DNA of 45,517 bases from Gemmataceae bacterium (GCA_009692065.1 SHZY01000034.1:1-45517); one strand, 5' to 3'. Counted from the first letter of the stretch, positions 8,579 to 17,993 are shown. A program made the numbers and translations. Notes: generated by a model not told the origin, from the sequence alone.

Positions 8579-9796
8579 CTACTTTTTCTCGGCTAGCAGC
8601 CGTTCCAGTAACCGATCGAGTTGCGGGCCGCGGGCGCGGAGCGAGACGACGTTGCCCGAGCGATCAACCAACACCGGGAATGGAATGGAGTTCACGGCGT
8701 ATTTGGTTGCAAGGGGTCGGCTGTCTTCAATATTGATGCACGGCCAGGGCATCTTCCGATTTTCGATGAATTTGGACAGTTTTTCATCGTCGCCGGGACG
8801 GTCCAGGCTGATGGCGATGATGTCGAAGCCTTTGCCGTGATATTTCTTGTAGGCGATTTCCATGTTGGGTAGCTCGGCGATGCAAGGGCCACACCAGGTC
8901 GCCCAGAAATCGATGAGAACGACTTTGCCCTTGAGGCTCTTGAGGTCGAACTCCTTACCGTCCACGGTCTTGCCGGTGATCGGAAATCCCTTGCCCAGGT
9001 ATTTTTCGAGCTTGTTCAGTTCCGATTCAAGAAATTTCGACGCTCCAGCTACCTGCATGTTTTCGGCGCCGGCCAGTATCTTGCTAATGGCGCCGTAGGT
9101 CTCGCGCGCCGTCGCGATCCCATCGTCATCAGTTTGCATGGCAAGCTGGATTGCAAGCTGGGCATCCGCGATGCTGATCTTGCCCGCTTTGTCTGCAAGT
9201 TGCTTGGTGACCTTCTGAATCACCTTCTTGCGCTCGACGGGACTGGCGTCGGCGTAGTTGGTGATGCGGAATTTGAATTCGGCGCTGGCCGATTCGGCCG
9301 GGCTAGCCGGTGCGAGTTCAAGGGTGAACTTGCTTGTCTGCTGTGCAATGAGGCTTGTGGCAATGATGCGATAGGTCCCCGTCTTCGCGGCTTTATAGAT
9401 GACTTGTGAATCGAGTGACTTTACCGGGTCCGCGTCGTCATTCATCTCGAGTTGAGCGCCGCCAACGTCTTCGAGGAAGAGAAGGGGATCGAACTTCGGA
9501 TCGTCCCCCGCGTTTTTGTGATCGATGCGATAGACTTTCCCTTTTTCCAGTTGGACGGTGAAGACCTTGAAGTAGTGGTTTTGGAATTTAGCGTCTTCGC
9601 CGGTCAATTCGCCGGCGTAAGTCACCTTGCCGCCCTTGGGCACTAGCTCGATCGGTTTGGCCTTGAACCTGCTGGCGGAGCCTGCGTCCGCCTTTTTTTC
9701 ACCGGCGGTCACGAATGCCTGGGCTGACACGAGCAGCGCGAGGCAGCCGAGCCCGAGTGAAACTGCCGTCAACCAGATTCTGCGACGATTCAACAT
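8579..9796 (-). CDS. Secreted PPC-like/TlpA-type thioredoxin fusion protein
   Basis: 405 residues. A signal peptide (about 1-31) is followed by a PPC-like beta domain (about 45-150, with VYRIDHKN and DPLLFLED), a helical linker, and a C-terminal TlpA/ResA-like thioredoxin domain from about residue 260, with WATWCGPCIAELP (active-site C-G-P-C near 300) and the cis-Pro region SIPFPVLVD. It probably acts as a periplasmic thiol-disulfide reductant. The start ATG at 9796 follows AAGGAG at nine bases. Upstream in-frame sequence overlaps the next gene and is not family-like. The neighbour at 9861 carries related PPC-like domains. Confidence 0.85.
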   Translation of the reverse strand: MLNRRRIWLTAVSLGLGCLALLVSAQAFVTAGEKKADAGSASRFKAKPIELVPKGGKVTYAGELTGEDAKFQNHYFKVFTVQLEKGKVYRIDHKNAGDDPKFDPLLFLEDVGGAQLEMNDDADPVKSLDSQVIYKAAKTGTYRIIATSLIAQQTSKFTLELAPASPAESASAEFKFRITNYADASPVERKKVIQKVTKQLADKAGKISIADAQLAIQLAMQTDDDGIATARETYGAISKILAGAENMQVAGASKFLESELNKLEKYLGKGFPITGKTVDGKEFDLKSLKGKVVLIDFWATWCGPCIAELPNMEIAYKKYHGKGFDIIAISLDRPGDDEKLSKFIENRKMPWPCINIEDSRPLATKYAVNSIPFPVLVDRSGNVVSLRARGPQLDRLLERLLAEKK

Positions 9797-9860
9797 GGGA
9801 ACGACTCCTTGAATGAAAGCAACCACAGTGGTGTTAGAGAGCACTGATTCGTAATACCCT

Positions 9861-10688
9861 TCACTTCGCGGCAAGATCAGGGGCGACATCGAGGACGATC
9901 TTCCCGGTCGCGCGGGCGGCCACGCTGGTGGCGATGACACGATAGGCGCCGGTTTTCGTCGCCGTGCGGACGATGCGCGAGTTCCGCTTGTTGTTCCCCG
10001 CATCTTCTGCCAGCACGTTGCCGTGGGAATCCTCAAGAATCAAATAAGCATCGAAGTCAGGGCTTTGATGATCGATGCGATAGCGCTTGCCCGCTTCGAG
10101 TTGCAGAGCGAAGGCTTTGTAGTAGTGACCGTAAGCAATACCGTCCTGGGCCAGCAATTCGCCCGTGTAGCGAGCCTTGCCGTCCTTCAGCATCAGGTCG
10201 ATGGCTTTCCCCTTGAAAACGCTCGCGCTGGTCAGGCCGACGGCCTCGATGACCAAGAGGGAAAACTTGCCGGCGTTGGCGTTCAAGCAGGTGGCGATGA
10301 TCTTGTACTCAGCAGACGCGGTCGCCTTGTAAAGTATTCGCGCATTCAGCGTCTTTTCGCCCGGGGCGTCGTCGTTGAAGGCGACCTCCTTGCCGGTCGA
10401 ATCCTCAAGACGTAGGACTGCGTCGAAATCCTTGCTCTTCAGGTCGATCTGATAAATTTTTCTCTCGGTCAGCTTGATCGGGTAATCCTTGCGCGGCGAG
10501 CGTTTCAAGAATGGATGCGTGTCTTTCTCGTCCTTGTCGGTCAGTTCTTCATCCTTGCTGAAAATGGGCTCGATCTTTTTCTTTTCGTCCTTCTTTTTGT
10601 CGCTAGCGCTGGTGGCCAGCGTCGGGAGCCAAAGGCATGCCGACACGACGAGACAGGCCGTGAACCATATCTGGCGGGAAGCCGGCAT
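9861..10688 (-). CDS. Secreted protein with two PPC-like domains
   Basis: 275 residues: a signal peptide (about 1-28), a Lys/Glu/Asp-rich linker (about 29-60, e.g. KKKDEKKK), then two beta-rich PPC-like modules that share the pattern Y-x-I-D-L/H-x-S-x-D-F-D-A-x-L-x-L-E-D-S, once near residue 80 and again near 200. The second module resembles the one in the adjacent thioredoxin fusion, so the two genes are probably related by duplication and may be co-transcribed (64-base gap). No catalytic residues are seen. The start is uncertain: ATG at 10688 is chosen; a TTG at 10709 would add seven residues. Confidence 0.75.
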   Translation of the reverse strand: MPASRQIWFTACLVVSACLWLPTLATSASDKKKDEKKKIEPIFSKDEELTDKDEKDTHPFLKRSPRKDYPIKLTERKIYQIDLKSKDFDAVLRLEDSTGKEVAFNDDAPGEKTLNARILYKATASAEYKIIATCLNANAGKFSLLVIEAVGLTSASVFKGKAIDLMLKDGKARYTGELLAQDGIAYGHYYKAFALQLEAGKRYRIDHQSPDFDAYLILEDSHGNVLAEDAGNNKRNSRIVRTATKTGAYRVIATSVAARATGKIVLDVAPDLAAK

Positions 10689-10800
10689 GGGGCAACTCAG
10701 CGGGGACAAGGACTGAAGATTTCTACCCAGGCAATGTACGGCCGGGCGGGGTGAAACACAACGAGGAAACGGTTTTTCGACCTGATTTTGGCGGAACTGT

Positions 10801-12924
10801 TTAGGCCTCCGCGATCAGCACGATTAGCGAATGGCCGGCGACGTGGTAGGCCGTCGATGCAGGAATCACCGGGCCTTCATCGTGGCCGAGGATATCGAGC
10901 GGCGAGAGCAAAGACGTATCGATGGCGCGGCGCCAGGGTTTACCGTTGGGCGAAGACGGCACGCGGAAGGGAATTCCGTCGATCCAGGCGTTGCAGGCGA
11001 CGTAGAAATCGCGATCGTCCTCGCGGGCGGTCTGGGCGCCGTCCAGGCAGAACGCCAGGGTTCGGCTCGAGTGCGAGAAGTCAGGTGCGAACGGTTCGAC
11101 GCCATGCCAGATGACGTCGGGGCGCAGAGTGCCGTCGGGCCCGGTGCCGCGGAAGAAGTCGCGCCGCCGCAGGGCGGGATGCCGGCGCCGCAGCGAGATC
11201 AACATCGTGACGAAACGAAAGAAGTCGGCGTTGCTTTCGCGCAAACGCCAATCGACCCAGCTGATGTCGTTGTCTTGACACCAGGCGTTGTTGTTCCCCT
11301 TTTGCGTGCGCAGGAATTCGTCGCCGCCCAGCAACATCGGTACGCCTTGCGAGATCATCATCGTCGCGAGCAGGTTCTTCGCCTGGTGTTTGCGCAGGCG
11401 GAGAATATCCGGATCGTGGGTAGGGCCTTCGGCGCCGCAGTTCCAGGAGAAATTCTCGTCCATGCCGTCGCGATTGTTTTCGCCGTTGGCGTCGTTGTGT
11501 TTGTGGTTGTAGGAGACGAGGTCCCAGAGTGTAAAGCCGTCGTGGCAGGTGATGAAATTAAGCGAGTGATTGGGCAGCCTGCCGGAGTGTTCGTAGAGAT
11601 CTGAACTGCCGCAGATACGCGTCGCCAGCGCGCCGGTCATGCCTTCCTCGCCGCGCCAGAAACGGCGCACGTCATCGCGATAACGTCCATTCCATTCCGA
11701 CCAGCGGCCGCCGAAGCTCGGGAAGCTGCCGACCTGGTAAAGCCCGGCCGCGTCCCACGGCTCTGCGATCAATTTGGTGTCGCGCAAGAGGCCGTCTTCG
11801 GAAATCATCTCGACGATCGGCGGATCCATGAGGACGTTGCCCGTGGTATCCCTGCCAAAGACCGAGGCGAGGTCGAAACGCAACCCGTCCACGTGCATCT
11901 CGCCGATCCAGAAGCGCAAGCAGGTGAGGATCAGCTCACGCACAATGGGATGATTGCAGTTGACCGTGTTGCCGCAGCCGGTGAGGTTGAGGTAATTGCC
12001 GCCTGCGCCGAGCAGGTAATAGAGCTTGTTGTCGAGGCCGCGAAAAGAGTAGGTTCGGCCGCGGTCGTCGCCTTCGCCGGTGTGGTTGAAGACGACGTCG
12101 AGGATGACTTCGATGCCTGCTTCGTGAAACGAGCGAACCAGGTCGCGAAATTCGGTGACCTGGTTATGCTCCGGGCCGCCGTGGGCGTAGGCAGCCTTGG
12201 GCGCCGCGAAGGCGATGCTGTTGTAGCCCCAGAAATTCTTCAGGCACTCGCCGGTATGTGGATTGACGAAAACGCAATCGTCCTCGTCGAACTCGAAAAC
12301 CGGCAATAGCTCAACGGCGGTAATTCCGAGCTGTTGCAGATAGGGGATTTTCTCGACCAGACCGGCAAATGTGCCGGGCCTGGAAACTAGCGCAGCCGGG
12401 TGCATGGTGAAGCCGCGCACGTGCAGTTCGTAGACGATCGAGTCTTCGAGCGGCGTAACCAGCGGGCAGTCTTCGCGCCAGTCGTAATGCCGGCGATGAT
12501 ACAAGCTGCGGCGATGGGTGCCGTGCGTGTGATCGACGCCGTTAAAGTAATGCCCGTTGCAGCCCCAGCGCGTGCCGTCGGCGACGCCGGTGCAGTTCGG
12601 ATCGAGAAGAACAAGGCTGGGATCGAAGCGATGCCCGCCCCCCTTGGGGCCGCTGATGCGCCAGCCGTAGCGGAAAACCTTCGGGGGGTCGTAGACATGG
12701 ATGTGCCACAGATCGCCGGTTCGATTCTTGCGCGGATCGAGCGGGATCTCGGTCAGGATGTCGTTGCTGTTGATGTCCTGCAAGACGAGATTGACCGACG
12801 TGCCGTGCCGGCACATGAGAACGAAATTGATGCCCTCGGCCAGGGGCGTGGCGCCGAGCGGCGAGGATCGGCCGCGGCTGGTGCGGAAGGTCGAGGTTCC
12901 GGGGGCGGTGGCGAGAGGTTCCAT
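10801..12924 (-). CDS. glgX: Glycogen debranching enzyme, GlgX-type (GH13)
   Basis: 707 residues, matching the family length. An N-terminal CBM48-like domain (about 20-140) precedes a GH13 alpha-amylase barrel with the conserved blocks EVILDVVFNHT, DGLRFDLAS (nucleophile Asp near 346), LIAEPWD (acid Glu near 384) and ITCHDG (Asp near 458). The protein hydrolyses alpha-1,6 branches in glycogen or isoamylase-type substrates. GlgX and TreX/isoamylase are not easily separated by eye. It is divergent from rho; no ribosome binding site is obvious before the ATG at 12924. Confidence 0.93.
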   Translation of the reverse strand: MEPLATAPGTSTFRTSRGRSSPLGATPLAEGINFVLMCRHGTSVNLVLQDINSNDILTEIPLDPRKNRTGDLWHIHVYDPPKVFRYGWRISGPKGGGHRFDPSLVLLDPNCTGVADGTRWGCNGHYFNGVDHTHGTHRRSLYHRRHYDWREDCPLVTPLEDSIVYELHVRGFTMHPAALVSRPGTFAGLVEKIPYLQQLGITAVELLPVFEFDEDDCVFVNPHTGECLKNFWGYNSIAFAAPKAAYAHGGPEHNQVTEFRDLVRSFHEAGIEVILDVVFNHTGEGDDRGRTYSFRGLDNKLYYLLGAGGNYLNLTGCGNTVNCNHPIVRELILTCLRFWIGEMHVDGLRFDLASVFGRDTTGNVLMDPPIVEMISEDGLLRDTKLIAEPWDAAGLYQVGSFPSFGGRWSEWNGRYRDDVRRFWRGEEGMTGALATRICGSSDLYEHSGRLPNHSLNFITCHDGFTLWDLVSYNHKHNDANGENNRDGMDENFSWNCGAEGPTHDPDILRLRKHQAKNLLATMMISQGVPMLLGGDEFLRTQKGNNNAWCQDNDISWVDWRLRESNADFFRFVTMLISLRRRHPALRRRDFFRGTGPDGTLRPDVIWHGVEPFAPDFSHSSRTLAFCLDGAQTAREDDRDFYVACNAWIDGIPFRVPSSPNGKPWRRAIDTSLLSPLDILGHDEGPVIPASTAYHVAGHSLIVLIAEA

Positions 12925-12943
12925 CGTTTATTTGATCAATTCT

Positions 12944-12992
12944 GGTTTACGTTTAGCGCCCGCAGTGCGCCTGCGGGGGCTAAACGTAAACC
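12944..12992. repeat. Dispersed palindrome, TTTAGCGC/GCTAAA family, copy 3
   Basis: GGTTTACGTTTAGC and GCTAAACGTAAACC form fourteen-base outer arms around CCCGCAGTGCGCCTGCGGG-like sequence. It lies 20 bases before glgX in a divergent gap; this is the one family member at a divergent junction. Confidence 0.85.
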
Positions 12993-13460
12993 GGTTGGGC
13001 AAACAAATTTCGCCGCGAACGAATTTTTGCCCTTTCCAATTTAGCAAACCGTGCCATAATAGATATACATCTTGAACGCGCGGAGGTATTACGCATCCGC
13101 TCAAGGATTTCAGCAATTTGCCAATCCTACACCCTAGCCAACCGTAATTGTTGAAAATCTGGCGAAATTGTGCTTCCCTTTTTTATGGCTTTTGACCAAG
13201 ATACCATGGTAATTGCACCCTGCTCAGGGAGGGGGGGGGGTTGAAAGGAAGTCTCGCTTTCCTGCCTCGTTGACGTTCACAATGAATGTTCGCGGGACAT
13301 CGCAGTGTCTTTCACCACCCATGACCGCATTTTTCCGTTTTTCAGGCATCTACGAAGGATTTCGTGCGCCCTTGAACCATCGAATTGGTTTGCGTTGATC
13401 TTTTGCCCGCTCCGTCCAGTCGCGGGAGCAAGATACGTATTGTTGTGTAACTGAGTTCAG

Positions 13461-13479
13461 GCTGCCCTTGATGGGCAGC
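13461..13479 (+). promoter_or_regulatory. Small hairpin before the rho ribosome binding site
   Basis: GCTGCCC, loop TTGAT, GGGCAGC: a perfect seven-base stem ending 19 bases before the GGAGG ribosome binding site of rho (13498-13502). It could influence translation initiation or processing of the leader; no direct evidence. Confidence 0.4.
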
Positions 13480-13509
13480 GCAAGCATCATTGTTTTTGGA
13501 GGAATTGCT

Positions 13510-14976
13510 ATGGCCGTCGCACGTGGCGACGAAGGTTCGAGTAACGTTACTCCAACCTCTTCGACAAGCGGCACCGCGGCAGGCGCCGTGCGTCGTCGTA
13601 TCATCCGTAAACCATCACCCGTGGGGCCTGGCGATGCCGCCCACATTCCCGCTCCGGCCCCTGCGCTGCCGACGCCCGCACCGGTGTCTCCCTTGTCGCC
13701 GGCCCACGCCAACGCCACGCGGCTCGACGATCTCTATCGTCTTGCCATGCCGAAGCTGTTCGCGTTTGCCGAGAAGGAAGGCATCTTCGAACACACCGGC
13801 ATGAGTCGCAGCCAGCTGATCATGTCCATCGTGCGCAAGCAGATCGAACGCGGGCTTATCGTGCGCGGCTCCGGCACGCTGGAAGTGTTGCCGGACGGGT
13901 ACGGCTTCCTGCGTTCATCGGCGCATAACTATCTGGCTTCACCCGAGGACATTTATGTTTCTCCGAGCCAGATCCGCCGCGTCGGCCTGAAGACCGGCCT
14001 GGTCGTCGAAGGCCCGATCCGGTTGCCCGTCGAAGGGCAGGACAACTTCGCGCTGATGCAGGTCGATCTCGTCAATGGCATGAATCCCGAAGAACGGATT
14101 TCGCCAACGACCTTCGAGGACCTGACGCCGCTGCATCCCAACCGCCGGCTCATTCTCGAGACGAGCGCGGAAGAGTTGAACATGCGCGTCGTCGATATGG
14201 TGACGCCGATCGGCAAAGGACAGCGCGGCCTGATCGTGTCACCGCCCCGCGCCGGCAAAACTATCCTCTTGCAGAAAATCGCCCTGAGCTTGATCAAGAA
14301 CCATCCGGAATGCTACCTCATCGTGCTGCTCGTTGACGAACGGCCCGAGGAAGTGACCGACATGGCTCGCACCGTCGCCGGCCCCAACTGCGAGGTCGTC
14401 GCCAGCACCTTCGACGAGCCGTCCGACGAGCATGTCCACGTCGCGGACATCGTCCTCGAAAAAGCCAAACGCATGGTCGAAGGCGGCAAGGACGTCGTCA
14501 TTCTGCTCGACTCCGTCACCCGGCTCGCGCGTGCTCACAACACCGAAGCCCCCTCCGGCGGCAAGCTCCTCTCCGGCGGTCTCGATACCAACGCCATGCA
14601 GAGGCCCAAGCGATTCTTCGGCGCCGCCCGCCAGACCGAAGACGGCGGCAGCTTGACCATCCTCGCGACCGCCCTCATCGACACCGGCAGCCGCATGGAT
14701 GACGTCATCTTCGAGGAGTTCAAAGGCACCGGCAACATGGAGCTTCATCTGGATCGCCGACTCGTCGATAAGCGTGTTTGGCCCGCCATCGACATCAACC
14801 GCTCCGGCACCCGCAAGGAAGAGTTGCTGTTCCATCCCGCCGAGGTCGAGAAGATCCGCCTCCTGCGGCGAGTCTTGAGCGACATGCACCCGGTCGAGGC
14901 CATGGAAATGCTCGTCAGCCGGCTCCGCAAGACGAAAACGAACGCGGAGTTCCTGATGGGAATGAATATGTCGTGA
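13510..14976 (+). CDS. rho: Transcription termination factor Rho
   Basis: 488 residues, longer than the Escherichia coli protein (419) because of an extra Pro/Ala/Ser-rich N-terminus of about 70 residues that is probably disordered. The core follows: RNA-binding segment [13 protein letters not shown], Walker A PPRAGKT (near 244-250), [28 protein letters not shown], and [20 protein letters not shown]. Rho is the hexameric RNA helicase that ends transcription. The start ATG at 13510 follows GGAGG at seven bases. A 21-base-stem palindrome follows the stop. Confidence 0.97.
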   Translation: MAVARGDEGSSNVTPTSSTSGTAAGAVRRRIIRKPSPVGPGDAAHIPAPAPALPTPAPVSPLSPAHANATRLDDLYRLAMPKLFAFAEKEGIFEHTGMSRSQLIMSIVRKQIERGLIVRGSGTLEVLPDGYGFLRSSAHNYLASPEDIYVSPSQIRRVGLKTGLVVEGPIRLPVEGQDNFALMQVDLVNGMNPEERISPTTFEDLTPLHPNRRLILETSAEELNMRVVDMVTPIGKGQRGLIVSPPRAGKTILLQKIALSLIKNHPECYLIVLLVDERPEEVTDMARTVAGPNCEVVASTFDEPSDEHVHVADIVLEKAKRMVEGGKDVVILLDSVTRLARAHNTEAPSGGKLLSGGLDTNAMQRPKRFFGAARQTEDGGSLTILATALIDTGSRMDDVIFEEFKGTGNMELHLDRRLVDKRVWPAIDINRSGTRKEELLFHPAEVEKIRLLRRVLSDMHPVEAMEMLVSRLRKTKTNAEFLMGMNMS

Positions 14977-14986
14977 CCTATTTGCG

Positions 14987-15035
14987 AGCCCGCAGTGCCA
15001 GCAAGGGACGAAAACCCTTGCTGGCACTGCGGGCT
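14987..15035. repeat. Perfect 21-bp palindrome between rho and NUDIX gene
   Basis: AGCCCGCAGTGCCAGCAAGGG, a seven-base loop, and its exact complement. It starts 10 bases after the rho stop, and its last base is two bases into the stop end of the converging NUDIX gene (15034). The sequence ATTTT follows on the plus strand, giving a weak T-run. It resembles the palindrome at 17917 (shared GCAGNGC...GCAAGGG). Candidate bidirectional terminator. Confidence 0.8.
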
Positions 15036-15633
15036 ATTTTGCCGCCAACTCCGCCAGCACAAACTGCGACCACGTCTCGAACGCGTCCTTCGCTCGCACC
15101 AATTCAGTAATCGTTGCAAACCCGGCGTCGGCCAGATCGGCTTCGCGCCGCTGTACGTTCGGCGTGTCGAGTTCAAAGAGATGCACGATGCCCAGATGAA
15201 CCTGGCCGACCGGCGTTGAGTCGTCGTTGATGAAGCCGAGACAGGTTTCCTGATAGGTCGTTCCGAGGACAACTTCTTCCGCGATTTCACGCAGGAGTCC
15301 GTGGCGATACGGATGCTCGCCCGTCACATGATCGGCCGGATTGATGTGCCCGCCGATACCGACCGAGCGCAGCGCCCGCAATCGCTTTTCGCCGCCGCCC
15401 TTACCGCGCGTGTAGTGGAACAGATGGTCGCGATATTTCAGGATCACATACGGAATCAGTTGCTTGAAGCTCGGATCATCTTCTGCGCGGGAGCGTGGCA
15501 GGAACGAAAAATGGGCGGGATCGAGTAGTGTTGGCAGATAGTGTTCCACATTTCGGCATAAACCGTGGAACAGGCCGGCCGCGTGGAAAACCGCGGTCGG
15601 AATCACCAGCACAAGCTCGTCACTTTTGCTCAC
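15034..15633 (-). CDS. NUDIX hydrolase
   Basis: 199 residues. The centre (about 96-120) carries the NUDIX pattern: GGHIN followed after a short spacer by R-E-I-A-E-E-V, the Mg2+-binding helix that cleaves nucleoside diphosphate-linked substrates. The N-terminal 90 residues are an extension common in a subgroup of bacterial NUDIX proteins. The substrate cannot be read. The start is a GTG at 15633 with GGAGG about nine bases upstream; it overlaps the end of the preceding gene by 14 bases, so translation is probably coupled. Confidence 0.85.
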   Translation of the reverse strand: MSKSDELVLVIPTAVFHAAGLFHGLCRNVEHYLPTLLDPAHFSFLPRSRAEDDPSFKQLIPYVILKYRDHLFHYTRGKGGGEKRLRALRSVGIGGHINPADHVTGEHPYRHGLLREIAEEVVLGTTYQETCLGFINDDSTPVGQVHLGIVHLFELDTPNVQRREADLADAGFATITELVRAKDAFETWSQFVLAELAAK

Positions 15634-16693
15634 GGGGCGTTTCCTCCGTTTTCCAATGCTTCTGCCAGTAGGCGATCATACCCAGTTGCGCCCACGGATC
15701 GTTCGCTGCTACAATCGCGGCAGCGCCCACGGCCTGTTTTTGCGCCACGGACAGCGAACTGGGCTGCGGCGCAATCCAGGCGTCCATCCAGCGCGACAGT
15801 ACCACGAGCACCGATACTGCCACCAGGAGCAGCAGTGCGAGCCGAATGGTGTGATGGCTGTCGCGCCGATTAAAGACGCCGTCAAGATCTGCCTGATTCC
15901 CCTGCTCGGCGGCACGCTGCATCGCTATTTCGTAGGTCCCTTCGGGATAGTCGGCCGCCTGCTCCTCGGTCGTGTAGCTTTCGAGGACCATTTCATCCAG
16001 CCGCGGCATGACGAGCACGTCGAATTCCAGCTCCTGGCTAAAGGCGAAGCTGGTGGGCCAAAGCCGAATGCGCGTCGCCTCGGGGAGCAGAAGCCAAAGG
16101 CCTGCGACCATGCGGAGATCGCCTTCGGGCCGTTCGAAGACAAGCCGGCCGCCGTCGACAAGAATCTGCGCGCCTCCCAAAAGTGCCGGGCTCTCGGAGT
16201 TCTCGGGTGTGCGCTCGAAATCAGGCGCTTCGGGGTCTTCCCCCTCGCGCAGCGCCGCCGACTTGATGCGTTTGAGCACGCCTTGCACCTGGGCCAAAGT
16301 GCGTGGCTGGAACATCTCCTCGGGAATCATCAGTGCCGGCAGCGCGGCTGGCGCGTCCCAGGTCGGCTCAATCTTTTCGGCCAACAGGAACGGGTCGCGA
16401 ATCCAGGCTTCGTAGATTTTCCGTTCGACGACGAGGAAATGAAAACGCAGTCCCGTTGGAAAGACGGGCGTTTGATCCATCACACGCACGACGGCGATGT
16501 GCTTGGACCCGATCGGCTTGGCGAAGACCGCCAGCGGGCAGCGCATCCCGGCGAGGCGGTTGCCGAAGCCGAGGATGAGATGCTGGGCGTCAGGCAGCCA
16601 GGCGTCGCCGAATCCCGGCGAGCATGCCTTGAGTTGCGGCTCTGCCCGATCGGGACGAAGAAACATCGCTTGTTCGAGCGTGATAGTTGCCAT
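15620..16693 (-). CDS. Unknown protein with one C-terminal membrane segment
   Basis: 357 residues, not recognised. There is no signal peptide at the N-terminus (MATITLEQAMFLRPDR). The first 270 residues look like a soluble cytoplasmic domain rich in hydrophobic and aromatic residues; one strong membrane segment (LALLLLVAVSVLVVL, about 284-302) follows, leaving about 55 residues outside. It is translationally coupled to the NUDIX gene (14-base overlap). The start at 16693 lies only about seven bases after a hairpin plus T-run (16700-16773), and no Shine-Dalgarno is visible, so expression may be low or leader-controlled. No function is proposed. Confidence 0.65.
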   Translation of the reverse strand: MATITLEQAMFLRPDRAEPQLKACSPGFGDAWLPDAQHLILGFGNRLAGMRCPLAVFAKPIGSKHIAVVRVMDQTPVFPTGLRFHFLVVERKIYEAWIRDPFLLAEKIEPTWDAPAALPALMIPEEMFQPRTLAQVQGVLKRIKSAALREGEDPEAPDFERTPENSESPALLGGAQILVDGGRLVFERPEGDLRMVAGLWLLLPEATRIRLWPTSFAFSQELEFDVLVMPRLDEMVLESYTTEEQAADYPEGTYEIAMQRAAEQGNQADLDGVFNRRDSHHTIRLALLLLVAVSVLVVLSRWMDAWIAPQPSSLSVAQKQAVGAAAIVAANDPWAQLGMIAYWQKHWKTEETPREQK

Positions 16694-16699
16694 GTGAAG

Positions 16700-16773
16700 A
16701 AAAAACCACCACGGCGAGCACGGGGAAGATTGAGAGTGTACACACTCAGATCCTTCCCGTGCTCCCCGTGGTT
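16700..16773 (-). terminator. Large palindrome with T-run after the DUF3500 gene
   Basis: Arms AACCACCACGGCGAGCAC / GTGCTCCCCGTGGTT (outer, with small bulges) enclose a second near-perfect palindrome TGAGAGTGTACACACTCA. On the minus strand the stem is followed by GGTTTTTTC, so this can work as an intrinsic terminator for the DUF3500 gene ending at 16783. It also ends just before the start codon of the next gene on the same strand. Confidence 0.65.
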
Positions 16774-16782
16774 CAATACTCC

Positions 16783-17817
16783 TTAGAGCCCGAAGTCGCC
16801 CTTGAGGCGGCGCCAGCAGCTGTGGATGTGATTGGCGGGATTGCCCGCTCCATCGTTCTGGATATTGAGGAACTCGATGACGAAGCTCGGGCCCTGCACG
16901 CGGTAGGTGAAGCCCTTGCCAACGCCTTCGGTCGAGCCGGTGAAGGCGAAGTGGACGTTGTCGAAACCGCCATCTTTCACTTGCTTCCACTCCAGTGCCG
17001 CGACATCCGCCGGCATGCGTTCGGTGTAGCTCTTGACGAGCTTGTTGAGCGTTGCTTTTTGCTCCTTGGTCATTTTCGAGGCTGCCAGGCCGAGCGGTTT
17101 GCCGACGTTCGGCGTCTTCTTGCGGGCATCGGGTTCGCCGAACGGCTTGGCCTGCCGAGCGATCTTCTGCTGATCTTCATCGAGCGACTTGAAAAGCTCG
17201 CGGGCGTGATCCTCGGCCTGGGGTAAGATGCGCTTGTCCTTGTTGGATCCGCCCTTGACCTCGGCGGGATTGGCGCCGAAGAAGCACGGCGTGGAGCTAA
17301 CGACTTGCGTGCCTTCCATGGTGAAGTTGATCGACAAGTGATGCCCCTCGACGCGCCAGCCCCATTTGGCGGTCTTGCTTGGCGTGCCAAAGACGGTGAA
17401 GAAATACCAGCCGGGATTGCGGACCATGGCGCTCTTGGGCCCCTCCTGTTCGAGCAGGATTGCTTCCAGGCTCATGATGGTCGTAACGGCGGTGTTCCCA
17501 GTTTCGCTCATGCCGCTCTTGAGGAGAGCCAGCGAGGCCTTCTTCTGTTGGCCGTCCATCTCCTCCATGGGAACGCCCTTGCGCGTGTATTTGCGAGTTT
17601 CCTTATCCTGAAGGGGAATAAAGTGCCAATTGAAGCGTTCGTCACTGTCGAACTCGAAGGTCGCCTGCTTCTTCTGTTCGGCGGTCAAGCCACCGAGGAA
17701 GGCCTGCGCTGCCGACACCATGTTCGAACCGCTCGCGTCTGTCTGCTGCGCGACATAAGCGAGTCCCGCGACCGCGCTGAGCGCGACGAATGCCAAGGCT
17801 AGTTTGAGTGATTTCAT
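16783..17817 (-). CDS. DUF3500 family secreted protein
   Basis: 344 residues. A signal peptide (about 1-25, LALAFVALSAVAGLAYVA) is followed by a domain with the features of DUF3500: FEFDSDERFNWHFIP, FTVFGTPS, WGWRVEGHHLSINFT and a C-terminal H-I-H-S-C-W-R. The conserved His residues in the EGHH and HIHS segments could be functional, but no activity is established that I can name. Likely periplasmic. The start ATG at 17817 follows AAGGGGG. Upstream in-frame sequence has no signal-like feature and is left out. Confidence 0.85.
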   Translation of the reverse strand: MKSLKLALAFVALSAVAGLAYVAQQTDASGSNMVSAAQAFLGGLTAEQKKQATFEFDSDERFNWHFIPLQDKETRKYTRKGVPMEEMDGQQKKASLALLKSGMSETGNTAVTTIMSLEAILLEQEGPKSAMVRNPGWYFFTVFGTPSKTAKWGWRVEGHHLSINFTMEGTQVVSSTPCFFGANPAEVKGGSNKDKRILPQAEDHARELFKSLDEDQQKIARQAKPFGEPDARKKTPNVGKPLGLAASKMTKEQKATLNKLVKSYTERMPADVAALEWKQVKDGGFDNVHFAFTGSTEGVGKGFTYRVQGPSFVIEFLNIQNDGAGNPANHIHSCWRRLKGDFGL

Positions 17818-17916
17818 GCCGAGCCCCCTTTTGCTGGAGTGATTGCTTCGATGCAGAACATCATAAGCAATTTGGGGCGTGACGGGAATTAGGCGCTCAA
17901 CAAATTCGCCGACAAG

Positions 17917-17962
17917 CCCGCAGCGCAAGCAAGGGAATGCATTCCCTTGCTTGCACTGCGGG
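17917..17962. repeat. 46-base near-perfect palindrome
   Basis: CCCGCAGCGCAAGCAAGGGA is followed by a symmetric centre ATGCAT-type core and the complementary arm, with one mismatch. It lies between marR (stop at 17994) and the DUF3500 gene (start at 17817), both on the minus strand. It shares arm sequence with the palindrome after rho (14987). Confidence 0.8.
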
Positions 17963-17993
17963 GTCGTGGACTCAAGCCGGCGTGTGAAATGGG

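Larger units (their letters stand above)
12925..13509. other. Long non-coding stretch upstream of rho (leader/promoter region)
   Basis: 585 bases between glgX and rho, noticeably richer in A+T than the genes around it. It holds the palindrome at 12944, a CATAAT -10-like hexamer at 13055-13060 with only a poor -35, a run of ten G residues (13231-13240) and a small hairpin (13461-13479) just before the rho ribosome binding site. I see no convincing gene. Long leaders are known for rho genes that control their own transcription, and this could be one; that is inference. Confidence 0.5.
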
